A stretch of 64,000 nt of DNA from contig CM061139.1 in the NCBI GenBank assembly GCA_030789695.1, positions 110,520,837-110,584,836 on the forward strand, in the 5' to 3' direction. Positions within the stretch are counted from its first letter, which is position 1, and each line of letters begins with the position of its first letter. Below the pieces are notes generated by a model. It saw only the letters and a list, made by a program, of their open reading frames with translations, was not told the DNA's origin and ran no database searches. Position numbers and translations under genes: made by a program. Of this stretch, positions 44,601 through 55,300 are shown in pieces. The DNA is from Scilla litardierei. Taxonomy: Eukaryota > Streptophyta > Magnoliopsida > Asparagales > Asparagaceae.

Positions 44601-45234
44601 AATTAAATATGGAAATTGATTGGTTCATCAAACATTAGAAAAGAACTCATACTACATATATGTTATAATCTCTAATAAGTGAAATGAACTAAGCATTAAC
44701 ATAGCAAATAGGAAACATACTCTGATGGGATTTTATACATAGAATTGCCTTCAATTTTATACATAGAATTGCCTTCAATTAAATATGGAAATTGATTGGT
44801 TCATCAAACATTAGAAAAGAACTCATACTACATATATGTTAATAATCTCTAATAAGGGAAATGAACTAAGCATTAACATAGCAAATAGGAAACATACTCT
44901 GATGGGATTTTATACATAGAATTGCCTTCAATTTTATACATAGAATTGCCTTCAATTAAATATGGAAATTGATTGGTTCATCAAACATTAGAAAAGAACT
45001 CATACTACATATATGTTAATAATCTCTAATAAGTGAAATGAACTAAGCATTAACATAGCAAATAGGAAACATACTCTGATGGGATTTTATACATAGAATT
45101 GCCTTCAATTTTATACATAGAATTGCCTTCAATTAAATATGGAAATTGATTGGTTCATCAAACATTAGAAAAGAACTCATACAACATATATGTTAATAAT
45201 CTCTAATAAGTGAAATTAACTAAGCATTAACATC
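44601..45234. repeat. 177-bp tandem repeat, 3.6 copies
   Basis: Units start at 44601, 44777, 44954 and 45131 with AATTAAATATGGAAATTGAT. Each unit ends with a small internal duplication of TTTTATACATAGAATTGCCT. Copies differ at only a few positions, so the array is recent or kept uniform. It lies on the 5' side of the TNP2 gene. Confidence 0.97.
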
Positions 45235-46080
45235 TATTTTTAACTAATTTCTAGTAGTCCACGAATTTCAAACTTTAAACCTAAAAAAACTCTACATTCA
45301 TCTCAATCTCGAGGACAAACCCCACATGCCTTCTGCATTTTCACCACTTAGTCTCTCTCTCTCTCTCTCTCAGTACCTTTATTCTTAACTATTTGTGACA
45401 TAATTTGTCGCCCAACAATAGTTAAAATTGTTCAAGAGGTAGGGCTAATTAAAATTGAGGCAGAAAGCAAGTCGGGAATTGAAGCTTTCGCAAATGGACT
45501 GAAAATGTTACCTTGTTATCGCTGGAGAAGAACCTTGTTGTCGCTGGAAACAACGTCACCGGAGGGATCAAACCCCTATTTCGTTCGGTCGGTATGTCTG
45601 AGGAAATCAAAATCCCAAATTTGTTAGAAATTTTTGACCACTTCGCCATCGCCTGAGAGATAGAGATATAGGGATAACTACCTGCCTGAGAACAGATCCG
45701 ATCTTTTTCGATCACTTTGCCGGAGAAAAGATCGTCGCCAGTCGTGCGTCGACGCTCGTCGTGTGTCGCTCGCTCCGATCGTCGGAAGTCTCCGCGTCGC
45801 CGCTCGTCGTGCGTCTGCGTCGCCTGCGTCGTGCGTCTCTGCGTGGCAGGTTTCGTCGCTCGATCGCTCGATCGCGAGAGAGAGAGGGGGGGGGGGGATG
45901 TTCGAGGGTGAAGAAAAATTCGCCAGAGAGAGGATGTTGAAGTAGAGGGAAATAAATTTAGCCCTAATTTGTTTTATAAGCTGATGTTGGCGTGAGAGGT
46001 TTCGTTAAAATAAATTGGCCTTATTTCGTTTTTTCGCGCCTACAATTGGCGCCTTTTTTTCGATGAGCCTATAAGCTGTC
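45235..46080 (-). promoter_or_regulatory. Probable promoter/leader region of the CACTA genes, GC-rich
   Basis: About 45700-45900 is rich in CG (GTCGCTCG, GTCGTGCGTC words) and ends in a run of eleven G. It lies inside the right terminus and upstream of the minus-strand TNP2 gene, where a CACTA leader and promoter are expected. The minus-strand ORF at 45449-45715 and plus-strand ORFs at 45717-45945 have no recognised domain. A (TC)n run is at about 45352-45373. Confidence 0.45.
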
Positions 46081-46355
46081 GATATTTTTGTACGTCCGTC
46101 GCTAACTAATATTTGCCATGGACTATTCCTCGCCGTTTCAAGTTATGTGTCACGGAAATTTTCGTGACAATTATTTTTCTACGACGAATAGTAAACATTT
46201 TGACAAATTCATGGTAAAAAACTATTTGTCACGGAAAATCCATGGCTGTTATTGTAATAGTCAGGGAATATTAGCCACGAATATGTCCGTGGCTAATGAA
46301 GGAGTAATAGCCACTGAATCATTCCGTGGCTAATGTTCCGTGGCTGATGCTCGGT
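46081..46355. repeat. Right subterminal repeat region of the CACTA element
   Basis: CCGTGGCTAAT and TTAGCCACG copies lie near the end (46268-46345). Further in, the motif is replaced by GTCACGGAAA and CCATGGAC-like variants. It is shorter and less dense than the left region. Confidence 0.85.
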
Positions 46356-46370
46356 TTTCTAGTAGTGTGG

Positions 46371-46609
46371 GGGTCGGCGATGGGGCTGCGGGCGGTCGGC
46401 GATGGGACCAGTGACGGCGGTGGCATCTGCAGGCGAAGCTCGGCTCCGGCTTGTGTTGTTAGCAATAGGGACTCGGCAACGAGCCAGTGAAACTTGCGGG
46501 CTGGCGGAGCTCTGCGGAAGAGCTGAAGGGGCAGGCGGTAGCGTCGAGAGGCGGGGAGGCGGGATGTGGTGGCACGAAGCGTCGATGGAGGGCAGTGAAG
46601 TAGTGGAGG
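46371..46609. other. GC-rich segment, left part, split by a solo LTR
   Basis: This 240-bp segment is much GC-richer than its neighbours. It continues at 48984-49209 once the solo LTR is removed. No domain is recognised; it could be leader DNA of another retroelement. Confidence 0.4.
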
Positions 46610-48978
46610 TGTAATACCATGTGTATGGTATGCTTGTATATTTGTATATGTAAGTATACTTATATGTATTGATGTATATAGTAGTGTATATTTGTATGGA
46701 AATATTATTGGAATATATTTTACGATTATGTGAATTAGTATATGTATGACTATTGGTATATATGGTTGTGTGTATATCTAGCTAAATTTGTATGTGTATT
46801 TTAGATGAAGGAAAATTATAGTTAACTACTTGTAGTACTTTGGAATATAATTGTATATTTATAGTTTCATATTTATGTAGTGTCTTAGTGTGCATGTTGG
46901 TTTGTGTGTATATGTGTAAATATATAATGTATGCATGTATAAAGTGGTTTTGTAAATATGTTCAGTAAAAGAATTATTTTGCATATGGCATAAGTGTTAT
47001 ATTATTGCTATTATTAGTATTAGGGGTGTTTTGTGTAAAGTTGGGTTTATGCATGTATGGTGTTCTTGGGTAGGTGAAGGGTATTAGTGTCATTTTACCT
47101 TTTTCCATGGTAATTAGTTATTTTCATAAATCCTAATTATCGTAAGATGACACTTAAGTAGACACTAAGCAAGGTGTTTGATGAGTCATAACAACATGTG
47201 TCCTCTTCTTGGATTTTTGGATTTAAGGAATTAAGAAAAGGAAATGTAAATGTAAAGGATGAAGTGAAGGAAGTTTATTTAGTTTTTCATTTCTCTTTCC
47301 ATCTTTCTTCTCTCTCTCATTTTTCCCACTCCATTCTCTCCTCTCTCTCCCGTGAAAAATTCGGCCAAACCGTATATGACCCATTTTCCATCATATTTTT
47401 AGCCTAAAACACCCTTTTCCCCTCTTTTGAGCCTTGGTGATAGATAGATGGATGTGGGTGAGTTTGGGAGCTATATGAGGTGTTTTCTTTGCCAAAGAAG
47501 GTGTCTTTTGGAGGGATAAAATGTGAAAACGTGGATTCATGGAGCTAAGTGGATCTTGGATGAATTCATGGAGGGAGCTCCAATTTCAAGGTAGGATTCC
47601 CTCTCCTTTTGGTATATTAATTACTTATTATCTCTAGTCGCTAAAGTTGTTAACTTTATTAATTACCATGCATTTTCATGCCATACAATAATCATCACGC
47701 CACAAAGTTTCATCTTTAGTTGTAAATTGTATACTTCATGCCATGTTGGAATTTGTTATAAATTATTGGTGTGGTTGTGTTTAAATGATTGCTCTCTTTA
47801 AACCCTTTTATATGACTTTATATGCTTGTACTCTATGTACTCCAAATAAATGAGCAATGCACCACTTGCACAATATGGCCATGGGCCAAAATATGTTATT
47901 GTGAAATTCTTGTGTTGACATGAAGAAAATATGAAATGTGAAATATTGGAAACATGTGAGTGATGGGAATTTGATAATTGAATCATGGAGCATGGGGTAG
48001 GATGTTGGTGTCATGCATATTAGGGCAATGGTGACATTGATGGCATGTATTCATGTGTTATGTTGTGATATAAAGAGGGGTACACAAGGAGATGCATGAC
48101 CCTATGAGAATGAGAAATGGAATGAGAGAAATAAACAAATTATGAAGCCTTGTCATAATGATCTCACATCCTACCTAAGTATGACAATAATGTTCCCTAA
48201 CCATGCCATAATGCAAGTTGTAGTAATCAATGTAATACATTAACCATGTGAAACCACATTGTGCATTTGTAGTAGTTCCTTTCCTCATTTAATGTGCATG
48301 CCATTATGATTTTAATTTCATATGCTATTGTAGCTTGCACTGTACATAATATTCCCATGTTTCCTTTTATGATTAAATTCCATGATGCACCTTTATGTTA
48401 CATTGCAAAATGCCATGTCCTACCATCCATTGTAGCTTTATGTTCGCTCTTATATTTTATTTCATAACGTCATGACATGTCACTCATTGTACCATGTATT
48501 ACATTGTTGAATAATATGTCACACATGATAGACGCATCATGCATTGAGTAATATGCCATATGGAGATGGGCAAATCCAACTTGGACACGCTTTGACGTGC
48601 TCCTCCCGTGGTTTTTCAGGTTATAATAGTTCTGCAGGTGCAGCTTGGTGTTGGAGGTTGGAGATAGTGTGTATGTGTAGTTTTTAGTGTTGTTCTAGTG
48701 AGGCATTATGTACTTGAGAGAGTGGGTTAAATATTTGTACTCATGTTGTAATTGATTTTCTTATATATGAATGAACTATTCCAAGTTGTATATTGTTTTT
48801 GTTAATTGTTATTCTCTGGTGTTGTATGGTGGAGCATTAGTTGTACTTCCCAACACGTGCCCAGTGGCCGCTGGTTCTATTGTATTTCTTTTCTCTTCTT
48901 CCTTCGTAACACTCGCTACTCTGTGAATACCTGGGACGGATTCGTACTTCCCGATATCCTGGAGAGCGGGGCATTACA
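46610..48978 (+). mobile_element. Solo LTR, 2.4 kb, TGTAATACC...GGGGCATTACA
   Basis: Starts TGTAATACCA, ends GGGGCATTACA, with the perfect duplication GGAGG at 46605-46609 and 48979-48983. No gag or pol. Its 3' end matches the solo LTR ending at 13121, including TTCCTTCGTAACACTCGCT and GGATTCGTACTT, and both have a TTTTTCAGGT acceptor-like site some 400 bp before the end. They belong to one family but are diverged in the 5' half. Confidence 0.87.
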
Positions 48979-48983
48979 GGAGG

Positions 48984-49209
48984 GGCTTGCTAGAGTGGGT
49001 TTTAACACGTCTAGGGTCCAACGCTTAGTGGATCCCGCGACGGACTGTGCACTGCGACGAACTTGGTCAAGAAGGTAGGAGGCTCGGCGGGGTGCAAAGG
49101 TTTGAGTGGTAGCGGAGCTTCGTTAGAGCTCCAAGGAGGGCTGTCGTGGTTGTTCCTGTGGCTGTGGCTGTTGGGCTTCGCGGATTGAGCAAGGAAGTCA
49201 CCCACGATG
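48984..49209. other. GC-rich segment, right part
   Basis: Continuation of 46371-46609. A frame on either strand stays open for up to 64 codons, but nothing is recognised. Confidence 0.4.
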
Positions 49210-50531
49210 TGTTGAAAACAACGGTCTAGGATTTCTTTTTTGATGATAACAAACCTTCATGAACCATTTTGATGTGTTTTAAGTGATTTCAGGTCAAAAC
49301 AAGCCAATGGAGACCTAAGGGTGTTTTGGTCATTTTGGAGATAAAAATGCACTTTGGTCCTATAAGTGCAATTTGGTCATTTTCAAAATTTTTCATGAAG
49401 CTATAAAGTATCAACTATGACCATAGATCATGAGGACGCTAACGAGAAAGTCACAGAAATTTTCCAATACAAAAAATCCATACACGTACAAAATGGGGCC
49501 GGTCAAAAACAGGGCTCTCTTCTCTAAAATTGGGGCGTTTGTTGGGTGGACAAAAAGAGAGAAATGCATAGAATAGAAAAGAGAGAGAGATATATAAAGA
49601 GTTTCTTATTTAAATCTTTCATATTGCCTTTCTTACTTCTTTTGGTTTTAATGATTTTTGTTGTTTTGTTTTGCAGAACCTGGGAACTCACGCAGTATTC
49701 CTCGATCAAAGATTCTGTTGAATGAAAAAGGAGAGAGGAGGACTAAGATTAAGAGGGATAGAGGAGGGTATTTTGAAAAGCAAAGTTTACTTTAATTAAC
49801 CCCTTTTATCTTTGTGTATATGCTCTTGCAGTTCACCAACAGAGGAAGCATGCCCCCTAGGCAACTGATGCATGCTTTAGAGGAGCAAAAGCAATTAACC
49901 TGCACACAAATCGAGGCAGCAAGAAGACATGGTTCTGATTTTGCACCAAAGTCCAGACATACTTAGAAAATTGCGAAAAGAACCCTGCAAGTTTGAGAAG
50001 CCCTATCTTACATCATAAACATCCGATTGACGAATGGTTAGAACCATTGCAAAGCTGTCTACGAGCAGATCGATAAGGACACATTAACACCATAAACTGA
50101 GCACTCTGAATTTTTTAATTAATATTTTTTGTGATGTAGTGTTATTTGATCCCTGTATTATTTTTGTGTTGAGAGATTTACGGGGGTTGTTCTAGGTTTC
50201 TTAATTAACAAGACGTGGATTGAGGCAGTGTCCAACTAGTTAGATTACTTCAGTGGAGCATGGGATTTGCAAGAATATAGAGCTTATGAGCGTGGAGCAT
50301 GGGATTTGAGAGTTATAAGTGTGTGTAGTCGTGTGAGACTGATTGATCTATTAATGGATTTTTTGAGATTGCTTGAGTAGGTCGAGGTTCAATTGAACCA
50401 GTGTATATTTGGTGTTATCTGTAATTGGTTGCACTTTCTGTGTTTTTATCTACCTATGTGTTGCATTTTTTAAATTTATTGATCACCCGATTCACCCCCC
50501 CCCCCTCTAGGGTGTACTTTTCGATCCTACA
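49210..50531 (+). repeat. 5' LTR of a Sirevirus-like copia element
   Basis: The stretch starts TGTTGAAAAC, has TTTTGATGATAACAAA shortly after (a feature common in Sirevirus LTRs), and ends GATCCTACA directly before a primer-binding site. Length is about 1.32 kb. The second LTR is not in the window, so the left border is inferred from the TGTTG terminus. Confidence 0.75.
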
Positions 50532-50533
50532 AG

Positions 50534-50548
50534 TGGTATCGGAGCCTT
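50534..50548 (+). promoter_or_regulatory. Primer-binding site, initiator tRNA-Met
   Basis: TGGTATCGGAGCCTT lies two bases after the LTR and is one change from the classical TGGTATCAGAGC copia primer site. Confidence 0.88.
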
Positions 50549-50599
50549 GGTTGACCGGTTTTAGATCTAGAGGTTAGGGTTGCGCACACACACATAGTC

Positions 50600-50801
50600 A
50601 TGGGTATTTCGGATGGTGATTTTGCTGAGAGACACTCCATTGATAGACCTTCTATGTTAAGTGGATATGACAATATTTACTAGAAGGCTATGATGAAAGT
50701 TTACTTGTTATCTGTGGATTTTGATACTTGGCATATTATTAAAAATAGATATATTAAGATTTCTAAGCCTGAAAAGAAATGGAATTTAGATTATAAAAAT
50801 T
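50600..50801 (+). pseudogene. Sirevirus-like gag N-terminus, truncated
   Basis: ATG at 50600 gives MGISDGDFAERHSIDRPSML, SGYDNIY, then a TAG where copia Gag has Trp (Y.[W]K..M motif), then KAMMKVYLLSVDFDTWHII. This is the typical start of copia Gag. It is cut off at 50801 by insertion of the minus-strand gypsy element. The rest should lie beyond the right edge of the window. Confidence 0.85.
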
Positions 50802-51946
50802 TGCGTCACGCCACGCTTTCCATTAAGCTTGGGAGCGAAGACGCGAACGGGTCCGCATGTGCAAGTAAGGAGGAGGTACTTTTGCTTTTCTTTCCTCTTT
50901 GACTTAACACAATAAACGTCTGTGTGAAATATCGCAGGTTCTTGCTTGCATTACTCAAAAACAACACAGATAAGTAAAATATTATTACAATCTCAAACGT
51001 CGCAACGGAATTGCAACTAATGGAGAAAAGAAGAGTAGGTCTTATGATCCATACAACAATGAAAAGAAGTGCAATGAAGGTTCACTAGTTCAACAACTCT
51101 TGGTCCACTGGTTCAGCTATCTCAACTAGTCCTCCTGGTGCTATAGCTCGGGATCTGACATATATCGAAAAACAAGAATGTATGTCAGCGAGGGTCTGCA
51201 AGTAGAGGTCAGAAACCCAAGGCAAGATATAAAAAATTATACCGAATTTAAGAGGCATTTATAAATTAAACACGATAACGAAAACATGCTGATTATAAAA
51301 TGGAATAAAGTAAAATACTCTTATCATGCAGTTCTAGGCAAAAGTAATGTGAGCAGTTATGACATGGCAGTTATAACGAATTAAAATTAAGCACTATAAA
51401 CATGGCAATCCTAATGTGCGAGCAAGTGACAACGATTATTACAATTATGATGCAATTCTTTCTATCATGCATAGGGTTCTCGTCTTTAGGTCGTGATGAG
51501 TGAGTTCCTTCTTCACACGGGGGCTTACCGTGATTGGTGCTAACCCACCGCAAGGATGATGCCCTTGAAGACAATACCCTTTCATACGCCTAGTGGCCGC
51601 TCAACCCTAACCCCACCCCAAAAATATGCTGGAACACGAGCCAGCCTAGTTCATGAATTACAAGCACGAAATCACGAATTCAAGCATTTGTCAACTCACA
51701 TGACATCACGAAAGTCATGATTTCGCCTTTGAGGTGCACGATTTCACTATGGCACACATTTGTTAGATATTTCAAGACATGCAGCAATTTAATAACATCA
51801 TAATTTATTTTTTACAACATTTTCCATGAATACAAGAGTGTTGAACAACATTCACAATAATTTAACAAAAGTGCTGAATATAAGTATTTAACGAACATGT
51901 CACGGAAAATAGTTTTCCTTGCTACTGTTCTAAACTAAGGTATATC
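50802..51946 (-). repeat. Gypsy 3' LTR, distal part
   Basis: This is the 3' part of the LTR; reading continues at 58770 after removal of copia B. The first 35 bp match 63652-63683 by eye, and the segment near 51597-51622 is the inverted counterpart of GGGGTGGGGTAGGGTTGAGC in the solo LTR at 23378-26526. The exact border is uncertain by about two bases. Confidence 0.75.
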
Positions 51947-52067
51947 TGTTGTGAAGGGAATTTAGGGAGAAATAGGTGTAAGGGGTTAAGAGCCCCCCTA
52001 CCCGTGTATTTATAGCTTTCAATAGTGGGTTGGATACCCAATTGGCCCAATGGGCCTATTCATAACA
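51947..52067 (-). repeat. 3' LTR of copia B
   Basis: 121 bp, identical to 58644-58764; reading on the minus strand TGTTATGAATAGGCCCAT...CCCTTCACAACA. Confidence 0.97.
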
Positions 52068-52076
52068 CTTCCCCTT
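52068..52076 (-). promoter_or_regulatory. Polypurine tract of copia B
   Basis: AAGGGGAAG on the minus strand, directly before the 3' LTR. Confidence 0.85.
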
Positions 52077-52377
52077 ATCCAATCAACATTGAAATAAGAG
52101 GTGGATTCTTCAGGATCCGAGTTAGGGTTACTGTCTTGTTAAAGAAAGAACAGTTAACCCATAACTTCCCCTGTTTTAGGGATGTGTCAAGGGGTGGATA
52201 CTTCAGGATCCAGAGTCAACGAGGTTGCCTCGTCAAAACCTTGACTACGGAAAACCCAGTGGGAAAAAACCTGTAGCCAAGGGAAAAGAGTACAACTCTG
52301 CAGTTGACTCCCCCTTATCTGACCAAGCTTCAGGCTTGCAGATTTCCTATGAATCTATACATCAGTCTCCTATGTAT

Positions 52378-55300
52378 CTATGAGTTCATAGTTCTCTCAT
52401 CCTGACCCAGTTTACATTTACTCACTCTCCTCATCCCAATCCCATATACAAGTTTCTCAAAGATACTAGTAGGCAGGGATTTGGTAAGCAAATCCGCCAA
52501 GTTATTACATGATTGGATCTTCTGTACCTCAATCTGCTTTTGCTTCTGAAGGTCGTGCGTCCAGAAGAACTTGGGGGAGATATGCTTCGTCTTGTCACCT
52601 TTGATGTAGCCGTCCTGTAGCTGGGCTATACATGCTGCATTGTCTTCATGGAGTGGAGTGGGTGCAAGAACGCCGGTAGTAAGGCCGGTGGAGGTGAGTA
52701 TGTGCTGGATCACCAAGCGTAGCCAGAAGCATTCCTTGCTTGCTTCGAAGATTGCAAGTAGCTCTGAGTGGGTGGATGAGACGGTCGTCATGGTCTGCTT
52801 CACAGATCTCCAGGATATGGCCGTACCGCCATATGTGAACATGTATCCGGTCTGAGACTTCTCTGTATGAGGATCGGACCTGTAACCTGCGTCAGCATAA
52901 CCAACTAAACCAGTTGATGCCCCTTTCCTATAGAATAGACCTAAGTCTATGGACCCTTGGAGGTAGCGCAGAAGGTGCTTAACTCCGGCCCAGTGCCGCT
53001 GTGTAGGTGCAGCACTATATCTGGCTAGTAAGTTTACTGCAAACGCTATGTCAGGGCGAGTGCAGTTAGCTAGGTAAAGGAGTGCACCGATAGCACTTAA
53101 ATAAGGCACTTCGGGGCCTAGTACTTCCTCCCCCTCTTCCAGCGGCCGGAAGGGGTCTTTGTGAACATCCAATGATCTGACGACCATCGGAGTGCTGAGG
53201 GGGTGGCACTTATCTATCTGAAACTTTTTCAGTAAGTTCGATGTGTAAGTTGACTGGTGTAACAGGATCCCATTTTTAAGATGCTCTATCTGAAGGCCTA
53301 AACAGAATTTTGATTTTCCGAGGTCTTTCATCTCGAAAGTTTCTGTCAGGCTTCTAGAAATCTTTGCGATCTCTTCAGGAGATCCGATGAGGTTTAAGTC
53401 GTCTACATAGACGGCTATTATTACAAATCCTGTTGCCTTTGCTCTTATAAAGATGCAAGGACAGACTGGGTCGTTTTTAAATCCTTGTTGTGCAAGGAAG
53501 TCGCTCAGTCTGTTATACCACATCCTTCCAGATTGTTTTAGACCATATAATGATCTTTGCAGTTTCACTGAGTAGATGTCACGGTCTCTCTCTTTTAGTG
53601 CTGCAGGCAAAGAATAACCGTCAGGCAATCTCATATAGATGTCTCGGTCTAGGTTGCCATATAGGTATGCAGTAACCACGTCCATGAGTTGCATATCTAA
53701 GCCCTCTTGTGCTGTTATGCCAATGAGGAATCGGAAGGTGATCGCGTCCATGACCGGGGAGTATGTGGCTTCAAAATCCACCCCAGGACGTTGGGTAAAA
53801 CCCTGCGCTACAAGCCTTGCTTTGTAGCGTACGATCTCATTCTGTTCATTTCGTTTTCTAACAAATACCCATTTATAACCCACAGGTTTTACACCTTTTG
53901 GTGTCTGGACTATTGGTCCGAAGACCTTGCGTTTGGTGAGTGAATCCAACTCCACTCCTATTGCCGCTTTCCACTTTGGCCAATCATCTCTGCTTTGACA
54001 TTCTGTCAGAGAGCGTGGTTCAATATCATCGTCGCAGTACGCGACGTTGATGGCAATATTACACGCAAATGTGTCATCTATTGTTGTGCTTTTTCTGTCC
54101 CAATACTCCCCAGTTCGTACATAGTGTATCGATACTTCATTTTCTCCCGGTTTTTCCTCTTCATGAGAGTTTGGGAGAGATGGGGTAGCAGGGCTTAAAT
54201 TAGCATCCTGTGGTGGTATTTGTTTACCATTGCCAAGGGTCCTACTCTTTCGAGGGACTTGGTCCTTGGATCCCGGTGGTCGTCCTCTCTTTTTGAGAGG
54301 TCCAACCATTTCTGCTGCAGGCGGATTGCATCCATTTTGCGGTATGTCAATCCTAGCTGGAGTGTTAGCAGCAGGGACGTGTGATCTGACAATCTTCTGG
54401 TTGTCAGTAAATTTGTCCGGCAAGAGATGGACAGTGTTTTGGATGTGGAGAATCTTCAGGACCTCCTCCTCACACTGGCTTGTTGGCGGATCAAAGTGAC
54501 ATAAAGTTTTTGTATCCCAAGTGATACTTTCTGAAGCTTCGGGCTTCTTTGTCTGTGAGCCTAGTCTTGGGAACGATGTTTCATCGAATTCACAGTCTTC
54601 TAGACGTGCCTTAAAGACGTCCCCCGTTAGGGGTTCTAGGAATCTAATTATGGAGGGGGTGTCAAACCCAACATAAATGCCTAGGCGACGTTGTGGACCC
54701 ATCTTTGTCCTTTGTGGTGGTGCTATGGGGACGTATACTGCACAACCAAATATTCTCAAATGTGAGACAATTGGTGGGGCTCCAAGTGCTAGTTGCATTG
54801 GAGAAGATGACTGACCTCCAGAGGGTCTTAATTTTATTAAAGATGCAGCATGCAAAATTGCATGACCCCACGCATTCACTGGCATCTGGGATTGAAGTAA
54901 TAATGGACGAGCGATCCATTGCAGTCTCTTAATTAGAGATTCTGCTAACCCATTTTGGGTGTGAACATGCGCTACAGGATGTTCGACTTCAATTCCCTGA
55001 GCTTGGCAATAGTCTAGAAAGACTTGTGACGTAAACTCCCCCGCATTGTCCAGACGAAGTTTCTTTATCTGGTGGTCGGGGAAGTGGGCCCGTAACTTTA
55101 TTATCTGAGCTAAAAGCTTAGATAGTGCTAGGTTACGGGTGGACAGTAGGCACACATGTGACCACTTAGTTGATGCGTCTATCAGGACCATAAAGTACCT
55201 GAACGGACCACTTGATGGGTGAATCGGCCCACAAATGTCTCCGTGGATTCTTTCCAGAAAGCTGGGAGACTCCACATCCACTTTCAGTGGAGAGGGTCTC

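Larger units (their letters stand above)
30491..46367 (-). mobile_element. CACTA (En/Spm) transposon with captured host gene fragments
   Basis: The left end is CACTACTGGAAAAC and the right end is its inverted partner TTTTCTAGTAGTG. The 3-bp duplication TGG lies at 30488-30490 and 46368-46370. Both subterminal regions contain many TTAGCCACGG / CCGTGGCTAA motifs, the binding-site type expected for CACTA. The element is 15,877 bp and carries a TNPA-like gene (35097-33250) and a TNP2 transposase gene (42971-39160), both on the minus strand and both interrupted by stops. Between them are three plus-strand fragments of unrelated host genes. It also holds a copia fragment and a 177-bp tandem array. 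As it stands it should be non-autonomous, but with complete ends it could be mobilised by a related source. Confidence 0.96.

Noticed and set aside
44601..45234. Considered as LTRs of a small retroelement (TRIM)
   Set aside because: Copies are directly adjacent head-to-tail with a constant 177-bp period and no primer site; it is a tandem array.
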